A stretch of 64,000 bases of DNA from Sarocladium kiliense (Eukaryota; Ascomycota; Sordariomycetes; Hypocreales; Sarocladiaceae), in NCBI GenBank assembly GCA_030734395.1, contig JAUZTG010000050.1:124001-188000 (forward strand), read 5' to 3'. Below are positions 55,233-64,000 of this stretch, in pieces. The notes below the pieces were generated by a model, which worked only from the letters and a program-made list of their open reading frames with translations, ran no database searches and was not told the DNA's origin. The first letter of the stretch is position 1; each line of letters begins with the position of its first letter. A program made the position numbers and the translations under genes.

Positions 55233-55652
55233 TCAAGTTTGGCCAGGTATAGCCTCCTTGATGACAAACGTCTGGGAGGACTTATAGGCCAGTGTGATAC
55301 TACCTTTTCTGGTCATTTGCTCTATGGCGTCCTCCCCCCAACCACTGCGTCCCTTGCTGTCACTGCCGCCCATCTTAACCGAGGGGTTCACGTTGATTAA
55401 GAATAACTGTAACCCTTGCGAGGTGGGTGTCTTTGCAGTTCTTGCACAAGTCCGATATTGGCATGTTGATCTCTCGCAGGTCTCCTTCACCTGATGCCCC
55501 AATCTCTCCACAGCAGCTCGAGGGGTATCGCGAGGATCTAGGGCTCGAATCGCTCGGTTGGCCACCGGATCCCCGCAAGGAATAAAGTCGTGCAGAACCG
55601 AGAAGTTTACTCCGCATTCGCACTTGTGCTCACGATGCCGTGCTTCGCACAT
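55233..55652 (-). CDS. Small Cys/His-rich N-terminal protein, 139 aa
   Basis: Frame from ATG 55652 (MCEARHREHKCECG). The first ~70 residues have regularly placed Cys and His (C, H, C-x-C, H, C, then C-x4-C and C), suggesting metal binding of a kind seen in small fungal Cys-rich proteins. The remainder is charged and Gly/Ser-rich. An intron near 55440 is possible, since the character changes there. No family assigned. Confidence 0.45.
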   Translation of the reverse strand: MCEARHREHKCECGVNFSVLHDFIPCGDPVANRAIRALDPRDTPRAAVERLGHQVKETCERSTCQYRTCARTAKTPTSQGLQLFLINVNPSVKMGGSDSKGRSGWGEDAIEQMTRKGSITLAYKSSQTFVIKEAIPGQT

Positions 55653-55654
55653 TT

Positions 55655-56025
55655 TGTTGGTCGACTTGTGGCTAGATAGTCAGCTTATGGACATGGTTTG
55701 AAGAGAGATTATGACTTACAGTGCGAAGATAGGCACTGATGTGGTCTCAATGCTGGTGGAGTGTGTGCAGGTCTCGTCAAAGTGTTAATGAACACTTTGT
55801 TAGCCTAATCAGGAAAACATCAACGCGGCGCAAAGGTACGGGCGGATAACTATGACTGACACTGGTGTTGACATAGAAGAAGCTGCCTTCTCGAGCCAGG
55901 CTCATAATGAAACAGAGTGCCTTCTTATACTCACAGCGACCCCACAATCATGCGCCTTGATTGCCATGAGAACTGTGATACGCATCTTTCTCAGTTCCGA
56001 ACTGCCACTGAGATCGCTATCCGGA
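55655..56025. other. Intergenic left of cassette B
   Basis: No gene supported. Similarity to cassette A starts at about 56026. Confidence 0.5.
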
Positions 56026-56199
56026 TCCAGCATCATCCCGTTGTGACTGATTGTGGATGCCGAAGCAGGGCCGGACAACACTTGTTATAGACGCTTGAAG
56101 TGGACAAATGCGAGTTGGTGGAACCGAGGAGTCGGTGTGTAGCTATCATAAGTCACAGGGGTTGTACGAACTTCCAACGTATTCCGAGCTCCTTGCATC

Positions 56200-56622
56200 A
56201 TGAGTACCTTGACAGAGGCTGTCAAAATCCATAGCTCTTCAGGCGCTGAATTTGTAATCTCTTTCTTTTCTTCAATCGTCTCCGATAGGCTATCTTCAGT
56301 GCAGACTCATCTGGATTACATTGAGTCAATCGTCTTCATCTCTACCTCCTCCGTGGACATCTTCCAATCGTATGCTCCATCATCCACCACGCTTGCGCCC
56401 CTTAAAAATGCTGAGAAAGATATATCGAAGAGAGCCGTAGCTCGGTATAGGCTCGAGATCGAAGCTGCGTACATGGCCAAACCAGTGGTTCAACGTGCCA
56501 AAACCATCGCAAGGCCGGGTCCAACCATAATCAATGTCCCGTCCCACCCCGGAGTGTTGAGTTGGACGGTCGCTTCGATGGCCGGAACTCATCGTTGGGG
56601 TCCAACTCAAGTCGACGTTTAG
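56200..56622 (+). CDS. Cassette B plus-strand gene, hypothetical 140 aa
   Basis: Intact counterpart of the broken gene at 8143. The start MSTLTEAVKIHSSS is followed by a helical region with FQSYAPSSTTL and ISKRAVARYRLEIEAA, then a basic Pro-containing tail. The last 92 bp overlap the 3' end of the convergent gene at 56531. No family known. Expression is not certain, as the other copy has decayed. Confidence 0.45.
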   Translation: MSTLTEAVKIHSSSGAEFVISFFSSIVSDRLSSVQTHLDYIESIVFISTSSVDIFQSYAPSSTTLAPLKNAEKDISKRAVARYRLEIEAAYMAKPVVQRAKTIARPGPTIINVPSHPGVLSWTVASMAGTHRWGPTQVDV

Positions 56623-57262
56623 TGATCTTAGACATGTCCAGGGGTGTCTGCGGTCTCTTTATTTGTTGAATTTGTTCTGAGTCCGGTTCCGAGGCTTGAA
56701 GGGTGGTACTTGTGGTGCCCAAGGTTGACTGAGTGCAATGGGCATTGGCGTATGCATGATGAACATCCCCAGGTAAAGCTGGATCCTGCTTCTCCTCCAC
56801 AAGAGGGATGAGCTGGTGTTCTGCCTCATTCCGGAGACTTGTCAAGCTTTCGCGCAGCTTGACAACGAGGTCACTACCTCCACGGCGAAGAAGGTCGTGA
56901 TGAATCCTACCCACCATTTTCGAAGCTGTTCCTAATGTCTCCTCCAACTGTGAATATTTTGACGGGCTCTTCCGTTGTTGTTCATTCCCTGGCAGTTCCG
57001 CGCGAAGCGCTGCTTCTCTTATAGCATCTTCTAGGCTTGCCTTCAGAAGCATTCGCAATTTGTTTCCAGTTTGGGCGATGAACTTATCAAGCTCGGATAG
57101 GACACCCATAACATTTCCATCATATTCAACACCCTCGTCGTCTGTGGGCATATTGGGAATCTCGCTAAGTCCGTTCCCTTTGAGCCATTCGTCCGTTGAG
57201 TTGATGATTTCGTTGAAGAAAGCTTTCGGGTTGGCGGGAACTCCGCGAGGACCCCCGGCCAT
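56531..57262 (-). CDS. Cassette B gene 2, hypothetical 243 aa
   Basis: Single exon, same length and ends as the cassette A copy at 8462-9193. N-terminal GVPANPKAFF and the C-terminal KRPQTPLDMSK...KRRLELD segment are conserved; the central third varies strongly. Both copies keep an open frame despite many changes, which argues that it is a real protein. Confidence 0.6.
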   Translation of the reverse strand: MAGGPRGVPANPKAFFNEIINSTDEWLKGNGLSEIPNMPTDDEGVEYDGNVMGVLSELDKFIAQTGNKLRMLLKASLEDAIREAALRAELPGNEQQRKSPSKYSQLEETLGTASKMVGRIHHDLLRRGGSDLVVKLRESLTSLRNEAEHQLIPLVEEKQDPALPGDVHHAYANAHCTQSTLGTTSTTLQASEPDSEQIQQIKRPQTPLDMSKITKRRLELDPNDEFRPSKRPSNSTLRGGTGH

Positions 57263-57320
57263 GATGTTCGGTGGACAGATACTTCGGCCTATCCCAGATA
57301 GCAGGTTGCCTTGAGTGACT

Positions 57321-57731
57321 TCAGTATCTGCAGGTAAGAGGGTGGACATTGGGGACGTACCAATGCTCTTCAGAACATGAGGATGGAAGACACGGCAGTG
57401 GGCGAAAAAGAAGATGCGAGGTTGGAAGCAAAGTGGCGGAGAACAAGTAGAAGACAGTGTCTAGCTCCTTGCGATCGAGCACAAGAACATTCAAGCAGAT
57501 CCGACGCCAATGCGGGAGCAGGCACATAGGTTCGAGCTGCAATTGCGGCAGCTGATGGAACTGATCTAGCAGTTTCAGCGTAGCCTGCAGAGCGACGGAG
57601 GCTAGGGTGTCTTCAGTCGCCGCGTAGCACCAGCTCCGCATCAAGATCTGAGTTACTGGAAAGGGGCTCGACGTGCATTGCTGCTGCCGGTGACGACGGT
57701 TCCTGATTTGTGTCGGCGTTGGAGTAGTCAT
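57321..57731 (-). CDS. Cassette B gene 1, hypothetical 136 aa
   Basis: Single exon, the most conserved member of the cassette pair (about nine differences in 136 residues by eye against 9250-9660). Basic Thr/Gln-rich start and Trp/Cys/Leu-rich helical body. No known family. Confidence 0.55.
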   Translation of the reverse strand: MTTPTPTQIRNRRHRQQQCTSSPFPVTQILMRSWCYAATEDTLASVALQATLKLLDQFHQLPQLQLEPMCLLPHWRRICLNVLVLDRKELDTVFYLFSATLLPTSHLLFRPLPCLPSSCSEEHWYVPNVHPLTCRY

Positions 57732-58057
57732 TTTCTCGACACAGAAGTCACATAAGTTGAAGATTAGGAAGGAACAGAGTAGAGGGGGACTATCCGATGC
57801 TAAATATAAGGGTTCAACGTGATATATCCTGGTCAAATTGCCATCCCGACCTGCAGGCTGGTCACAGCTCTCACACACGCAGCTCATGCCGGATGGGACG
57901 CATATTCACACCGCTACCCAGCTGCTGAGGATGGAAGAAGGAACAAATGAGAGATAAATGTAATGGCAAAGAAATCTTCGAAAGAAAAGGAGAAATGGTA
58001 AGACGGTTCAAAAATGGAGAAAGAGAAAGATTGCTGCTTGTACAAGACCCCTTTGCC

Positions 58058-59907
58058 TCAAACCACAATAAAACAATCCTCTTCATCTTGATCGTCACGG
58101 CTCCGTTCCATTTGGTCGTTTGTGCCGCATTGATCCAAATTGTCGTGCAGTTCGCCCCAGGCCATCGACCATGCTCCTTCATGATCCATTGAGTGTTTGG
58201 CTTTGCTCTCCCAATATTTGTCCGAGAGACCATCCAGCAGATGAAGCGGCTCATCGGCCTCCATTATGGCGAAAAAGCGACCTAAGGCACGGTAAGAACT
58301 TTCGTGAACAACGCGACGGAGAGAGCAAGCCATGCGTCGGATGACTGCTCGCCGATTGTCGATTGTTTCCCCTCGCAGGAGAGAAGCAAAATCAGACAGA
58401 TAACAGCCATGCACTGGATCAACCATCTCCCATGGTTGAGGGGGCAGGAGGTTTTCGAAACTTAGCAGAGCTAATATTCGCAGGCTGGTCTGTTGCATCG
58501 TCTCCTGCTCATAGAACCCTTTCAGGGCCTGCTGTGCAAAGGCTGTGCCTTCACACGAAGCGGCCCAATCGTAGATTGAGGCATCAACAGTTGGTAAGAA
58601 AGCGCAACTGCATAAAAAGGCGAGCATGTCGTTCTCTCGCGAAGGTGGTAAAGCCATCCGGGACTTTAGATGGATGCTGTAGTGTATTAGGCAAATGGTC
58701 CTGAAGGCGGCAATCTCGTTGCTTACCTTTCATCACGGATCAAGCTGATTGACTCGTGTCGTGCTGTGTGAACTAGATGAGGGGGGACTGAATCCATTTC
58801 CGCGAAACCAACCGGGACGCAATCGCGAATTCGTGCTAGCATCTCTTTAACCTGAAAGGCGCCAACATTCTTGAAAAGGTCGCATTTGGATAGTAAGCCC
58901 ATGGTCTCGCCTTCGTTGAGGCTACCGAAGAGGATTGCATCCGGTTTCAATTCACAGTCGAAAAGTTTGCTGAATGATTCGATGTTGGCTTTGGCAGAGA
59001 CAGTCCTGTCGAAATGCTTTGGCACCATAGGCGGCATGTTCTTCAGGGCGGACTCGAAGACGGCTCGCACCAGTGATAGCTGTTGCATCTCTTTTGTGAC
59101 ATCAGCCACTGGTGACAAAGCCCTAGCAAAGCATAGATCTTGCAGCAGAAGAAGCCACTCATCTTCCGTTCTTTCGATGAGATCAAGGGTAGCTGCCGCT
59201 GTCAGGTCTTGGACGGAGTGAAGCGCGATCAATACGCAATGTTGGAAAGCCCGTCGCCGGTCGTCAAGGCTGAATTGCTACAGTATGTCAATCGCAGACA
59301 ATGAAATCGATTTTCAGAACGTACCATGACGTCGCGCAAAAGAAACCCCCAGCTGATTGCCGTTGAGAGCTCATCACTGAAATAGTCCCTGTACCACTGA
59401 TCAAGACCATGACCATGTCGTGCAGTCAGTGTCGCGTCCATTGCATTCTGTATGAACGCTTTTCGAGCCCTCCTGATTGCGGGCAGTGTACCATACACAT
59501 TCTTCTCTCCTTCAGTTGGCATCGACACATCATATCGCGGGTTCATCTCCAACGAGAGGCTGATAGGAAAATCGTTCGTGACCAAGAACTCCAGGAAGTT
59601 TTGGAGAATCGCGACCTCATAATACAAATTGTCGCATGTTGGTCTGACGAGGTGTGCTGAGTGTACCTGTTCGAGGGTTTCTCGGAACGTCTCGAAGATA
59701 GGCATGGGCAGTAGACAGGGTATCCATATTGCATCATCTGGAGGACTCGAAAAGAACTGCCGAGGAATCGCCTCATTGGTCTGGTCATTGTAAATAGAGA
59801 GCCTTGACTGAAGGTGTCCAGCATACCTGTTCGAATGCCTTTCGGTACACAATATTGGGTTGTGTCGAAGTGTGCCAGGGCAGTGCAGACACGGATGTGA
59901 TCAACAT
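58058..59907 (-). CDS. Cassette B large gene: helical domain without membrane part, 560 aa
   Basis: Four exons, 59907-59827, 59756-59325, 59277-58727 and 58676-58058; introns of 70, 47 and 50 nt; 1683 nt in frame. Homologous to residues ~430-968 of the cassette A protein: ARHGHGLDQWY, ISWGFLLRDVM, MLAFLC, IYDWAAS and RILALLSFENL line up with A's equivalents, and the three introns fall at the same sites and phases (0, 0, 2). It lacks the membrane-spanning N-terminus of A; the DNA upstream to 60400 codes no hydrophobic helices. Start ATG 59907 is the first in frame. Function unknown; it may be the soluble partner or a truncated paralogue. Confidence 0.68.
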
Positions 59908-60442
59908 CGTGGAATCTGCCACGTCACGTGTATCCGACGATGAAGTGAGGCCTAACAGAGAGAGTGTGTCCAAATATGAGTGGACGTAGTGAGGGTGGAA
60001 AGGCAACCGCGGCAAGGCAACGAACTCTCGAGGAAAGTGCAGTTCTGATGTGCAGGAGCGGGCATACTTTGTACTTTTCGAACCCTGCTACATTGCTGCA
60101 GCATAACGTGACATGAAAGACAAGGTCCCTAGTAGACGACACACCCAACGTATTCATGGTATCACTTATTGACTGTACAGCGGAAGAAGCAATCATGTAT
60201 GTCGGGATCCTGAGGCGCCGAGAGGTGAGCTATCGCACCTGTAATTCCAGCCCCTGCAAAGGCTAAGACGTACGTGTGGTAGCCCGCATTGATATGGGAA
60301 CGCGCACCGGGCCGGGGATGGAAGTCGGGAAGCATGGTGGGGCAGGGGAATGGTCAAGTTCCTGCCCCACCCTCCCTTCCAGTACTTCTAGGTTCTCATG
60401 GTCCGGGTCCGCTCGCTTTCCTCTCCCACAACAAGCAGGACG

Positions 60443-62288
60443 ATGCAACAAATCGTTCATCTCATTACCCCCACTGAGGTGATAGAGGCCGTGAAACTCA
60501 GAGAGGCTGGCTTCCAACGGCTGCACAAAATCTCTGCAACTGTCGTCACGACCTTTCAGCTCACCCTGCCATGCCCCGATGGTGCTGCACTTATACAGAT
60601 CAAAGTGCATCCTGTCGAGCGCAGCGGCTCACATCATCCCTTTTACGATGTTGAAGCTTCCTATGAGACCGCACACCCCCATCGTTCTATCGAGCCCTCG
60701 ATTGTCGAACAAGTGCAATGTATCTACGACACATACATCCAGGCCGTCCGATGGACATTCGACTTGGAATGGTACGTGAGCGCCTTCAGCAGCCTCTACA
60801 CATTTAACAAAGATTAGTTTCAGCCGGCAGCAAGAACTCGCGGCTTGCGACATCTGCTCGGAGACGTCGGTTCAATATGAGGGAAGCCACTTGGTGCAGC
60901 CCACTAGAAGGCCATGGTTCCCTACACCCGAGTCCACGTTCGAGGAATGGCAAGTTGTTGGCATGCAAAATGCAGAGGCTGTGCCATCGATGTCATATAC
61001 GAAAGCCCTCCCAGCGGCTGCGGATACCGAAGCTGGGCTCAAGCGACCAAGATTGCCAGATGGACGCGGTCTTCCTGAGCCAAAGCGTCCAAAGCGCGAA
61101 CGACCGAGCGTCGACAAGATCATCAACGCGCTTGCGTCTGCTGTTCTTGCTGGCTCCAAGGAAAATACCAAGAAGAGTCTCTTGCCGGGAAGGGAGATCA
61201 GGGAGCTCGCAGACTCATTCATAAAAAAATGTCAAGCCACCACAAGTGCCGAGGATCTTGATGAGCTGCTCCTTCAGCTTGCAGCAGAGTTCAGCAAGAA
61301 CAAAAAGATGTTGAAGCGCGAAGGAACAATCAAGGCATGGTTCAACAGGTATTTATCTTTGTGTATACACTATTTCCGCTATAGAAGGAATGTCGACAGA
61401 GACCGACGAAAGGACCAGCCATCCCTCGCCATCGAGATACTTCATTCCATCATTAATACGCTACTCTTGACTGATGGTATCGTTGCGCTCTCCGTGATCA
61501 CTTCTTTCGCAGGTGAGTGTATGATCCAACAACTTGATGACTACGAATTAATGATCGTAGTGCGGGGACTGCTATTATCGGAGGCGGCGAGTCGCAGCGA
61601 TGTTGAGCGACAAACCATCAGCAAGGGTGTTGCCGAAAGACTGAAGGGAAAGCTTCATATGCCGAACGGCCTGGACATGCCGAATCCCATATTCTATATC
61701 AGTTTCATCCTCGACAAGGAGAACGAATTCATGGATCCGCCAGTCCGGGATTGCCAAAGTCACGGCCATCTACAGGCATACAGGTTCCTGAACTTTCCGA
61801 ATCTTGCATTGCTGCGGCTGCATCAAGCGGGCGAGGTCATCTCATTCTCTGACCTCCAAGTCCGTTGGACAGAATTCACGACCTCAACGCCACAATTCGA
61901 AAAGCTACGCCAGCTTCTGCGACTAACTACGGAGCTCAAAGAGTCTTCTGCGCCGATGCTACGTTCACTTCGAGGTTCACTTGCTTTATGTAAATCAGGA
62001 CAAATCGACAAAGCGTTGCGAAAACTTGAACATCTGGAAGAGGACGAAGTCGAGGGCAGTGATTTGCAGAGGCAACCAGACGAAGAAAGGATATGGTCGG
62101 ATTTGATCAAAGACTTCTCTTGCTTACTTTCTTCCCGTCTTTCTACCTGCATCACGGACAGCCTGGAGATGACCAAAGTACAGAATGTTGCATGGGACCC
62201 CATAGGCGACTGGTCTGGCATGGGCACTACAAATTTTCCTGACTTTGGTGCGGACGAAACCCTAGACGTGTTTTTTGATATGAGCTGA
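60443..62288 (+). CDS. Hypothetical nuclear-type protein, 599 aa
   Basis: Two exons, 60443-60771 and 60818-62288, with a 46-nt intron (GTACGT...GATTAG); 1800 nt in frame. A CDIC pair lies near the splice, then a basic segment KRPRLPDGRGLPEPKRPKRE that looks like a bipartite nuclear signal, then a long alpha-helical region (ELADSFIKKCQATTSAEDLD, LLLQLAAEFSK). The C-terminus is acidic and Phe/Asp-rich (DETLDVFFDM), as in some activation domains. No DNA-binding domain recognised. Divergent from the cassette B large gene. Confidence 0.6.
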
Positions 62289-62299
62289 ATAATTCATGA

Positions 62300-62923
62300 T
62301 CATTGTGTAACCTCTTCATAATTGTGCCCGAACATCAACGTACAGATGCCTTGCATGGACGGATTTGGAAACAGTATCTCCTGCGGGTCAAGCTGCAAAG
62401 CCAGCCCACTCTCTATATCGATGGGTTCTGGCTTGGTCTTCCTGTTCATTCCAACTGCCGCCCTCTTCTCGATATAAGGATCTTCAGCCCAGTCGATTTG
62501 AGATGGAAAGGTAACCGAGGGTGGTGACTGAGAGGGGGTGGGGGTGGGCACAAGTAAGAAAATGAACACCGCAGCATCGTGGTTATTCTCGATGAAAGCT
62601 CCACGAAGCCAATGTACTGTTGGCTTTATGGCCATTTTCTCACTTATGCGTAAGCCTCGCTCTTTGGCCCGCTCATTGATGCTTGGCCTCTGCCTGTCGT
62701 CAGTCGCTCGCTGACCTTGTGTAAGGTGATGAGGAAATCCAGGAATGAAACATACTATGTGGTCAATGTAATATCGGATCAACTGCTTGGCCTCAGGGGT
62801 TCTTATGTCGCCGGAAAATGTCCATGAAAAAGCTGCCTGCTCGTCTGGGACGAAGCCTTCGTATGGATAGTTGACGGCCGCGGCTAGCTGCTTGCATCTT
62901 TCTGTGGGCGGAATCTTGTGCAT
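62300..62923 (-). CDS. Hypothetical protein, 207 aa
   Basis: Single frame from ATG 62923, converging with the previous gene, stops 12 bp apart. Mixed composition with YPYEGFVPDEQAAFSWTF near the start and a Pro/Ser-rich patch (VPTPTPSQSPPSV). No signal peptide or family recognised. Confidence 0.5.
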   Translation of the reverse strand: MHKIPPTERCKQLAAAVNYPYEGFVPDEQAAFSWTFSGDIRTPEAKQLIRYYIDHIVCFIPGFPHHLTQGQRATDDRQRPSINERAKERGLRISEKMAIKPTVHWLRGAFIENNHDAAVFIFLLVPTPTPSQSPPSVTFPSQIDWAEDPYIEKRAAVGMNRKTKPEPIDIESGLALQLDPQEILFPNPSMQGICTLMFGHNYEEVTQ

Positions 62924-63360
62924 CGCGACGTTGATTGAGGCTCATGTAGTAGCATAGAAATGGCCTTTTGGGGAGCACTGGGGAGGACATAATGAGAGTA
63001 TATTTAATGAGGGTCCTAGCTAGGTGTCACGATCTGATATGCCACATTTTCACGTTGTCTCCACCTCACGTCATTGGCCAGCACGTGCTCCGCCCACTTC
63101 CAAATGGCCAAATCTCTGTAGCCAATAGTCGGCCTTCCCGAAAATCAGTCCAATTCCGTGTAAGTCCATTGAAAGAAGAACCTCTCCGTTGACTGTCACA
63201 ACGACTTGTTGGAACTTCAAGATGAACGAGAGGTAAATGGCGAGACCAAAGTCGTCAGTCTCGCAACGGCGCATTGCAGCAATTTGCCGACCACGTCACG
63301 AAGAACCACCTGTACACCCACTCGTGAGCTGGAGCAACATTGAGTAACTGCCTAACGTAC

Positions 63361-63541
63361 CTCGAGGCTTTTCCTCCATCCATTCCTCAATGGTCTGGCC
63401 AGTTTTCTGAATTGGGAAGAGTTCCGTCATTCTCGTTTCGCCCCGAGGTTGAATGTCGGCTCCCTTTGGTTGAGGGTCCGACTTTGAGGGGCCTGACTTC
63501 TTGGGCACTTCGACTGGGGGGCTTTTCTTCTCTTCGGGCAT
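63361..63541 (-). CDS. First exon of a small charged protein (partial model)
   Basis: Starts MPEEKKSPPVEVPKK and is Lys/Pro/Ser-rich, then TGQTIEEWMEEKPR up to a GTACGT donor at 63360. Later minus-strand frames (63071-63300) could hold the next exon, but I could not join them in frame. Confidence 0.3.
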
Positions 63542-63599
63542 CTTGTTGACAAATTGCCGATAAACTGAGGGCTGTATGGTGACTGTCAGCATGAGTGTT

Positions 63600-64000
63600 G
63601 TGAGTAGACTCCCTACTTGCTCACAATGGTGTTATCCTTGAGGCGTAAAGAAGAAAGACGAGTGCTACTTACATATAGGAGATATACAGGATACCTTAGT
63701 AACTTAACGGAGTTCTTGAGAGGTCAGTCGTGTGTTCTGCGAAGTTGGAAAACCAAGGACTTTGCAAGGGAGAATTGTTCTTCTTATACCAACTAGCGAC
63801 TAGCAGAAGCCCAGAGGAGCCAAGCATTGCATCCGCGAGACACCGGGTCCTCGAAACAGCCGCCTCAACCAACGGAACGCCATCGACACGTCAGCATCAT
63901 GCACATCATGATAATCATCTACATGATATTGAACTCTCAGCCGCTGTTGACAATCGAACTAGGTCGCTGCAGGGCGGCCACACCTTCAGCCCACGTCAAG
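63600..64000. other. Right-edge non-coding stretch
   Basis: No coding frame supported. Contains dispersed repeat copy 4. Confidence 0.5.
63780..63980 (+). repeat. Dispersed ~100-150 bp repeat, copy 4
   Basis: Contains gccaagcattgcatccgcga, then gacaccgggtcctcgaaaca, gccgcctcaaccaacgg and acgtcagcatcatgcac, followed by an aggtcgct stretch also seen after copy 2. The right end runs toward the window edge. Confidence 0.78.

Larger units (their letters stand above)
56026..57950. repeat. Segmental duplication, cassette B high-identity block
   Basis: Direct, collinear counterpart of 7975-9885. Same gene order and strand. Nucleotide similarity fades at about 57950, just past the stop end of the large gene. 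Confidence 0.93.

Overview
The window looks like an accessory, gene-rich stretch of a filamentous ascomycete (Pezizomycotina) chromosome. Genes are split by many short introns (about 43-70 nt, GT...AG, often with a CTAAC/CTGAC-like branch site). The recognisable families are fungal: a PNP-NB-ARC-TPR NLR, an OTT_1508-like deaminase, a LaeA-like methyltransferase, an HMT1-type ABC half transporter, a BCS1-like AAA ATPase and a ferric-reductase-like protein. Nothing bacterial or viral was recognised. Exon models were spliced by hand; where stated, summed exon lengths divide by three and the frame stays open.

Layout. 0-8 kb: a coiled-coil gene; an ABC half transporter broken by a 76-bp tandem duplication; a four-exon gene that fuses an EgtD-like methyltransferase to an SRR1-like domain; a small unknown gene. 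8-13 kb: cassette A, a set of unknown genes ending in a 968-residue gene with an N-terminal membrane domain. 13-24 kb: a perfect 31-bp inverted repeat just upstream of a 689-residue gene, a heptanucleotide satellite, a C2H2 zinc-finger gene with five 20-residue repeats, and gene-poor DNA. 24.9-36 kb: ferric-reductase-like protein, four-helix membrane protein, coiled-coil gene, patatin-like phospholipase with a central Cys cluster, truncated surface protein, Mob1-like protein and LaeA-like methyltransferase. 37-46 kb: unknown gene, fungal STAND N-terminal-domain protein, single-pass membrane protein, possible papain-fold (LRAT/NlpC-P60-like) protein, APH-family kinase and a truncated BCS1-like pseudogene followed by a stray copy of another gene's promoter. 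46-55.7 kb: OTT_1508-like deaminase, NLR, F-box protein and a small Cys-rich gene. 56-60 kb: cassette B, the paralogue of cassette A. 60-64 kb: unknown genes and a dispersed repeat.

How the parts relate. The strongest large-scale signal is the pair of paralogous cassettes at 8.0-13.0 and 56.0-59.9 kb. They share gene order, strand and intron positions, but divergence is very uneven: the 136-residue gene is almost identical while the large adjoining gene is strongly diverged and has a membrane domain in only one copy. Between them lie several families linked in fungi to non-self recognition or nucleotide/lipid effector activity (PNP-NB-ARC-TPR NLR, OTT_1508 deaminase, patatin, STAND N-terminal domain). 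There are also many signs of local rearrangement: broken genes, duplicated promoter, dispersed repeats and minisatellites. That the cassettes belong to an allorecognition or defence system is inference only.
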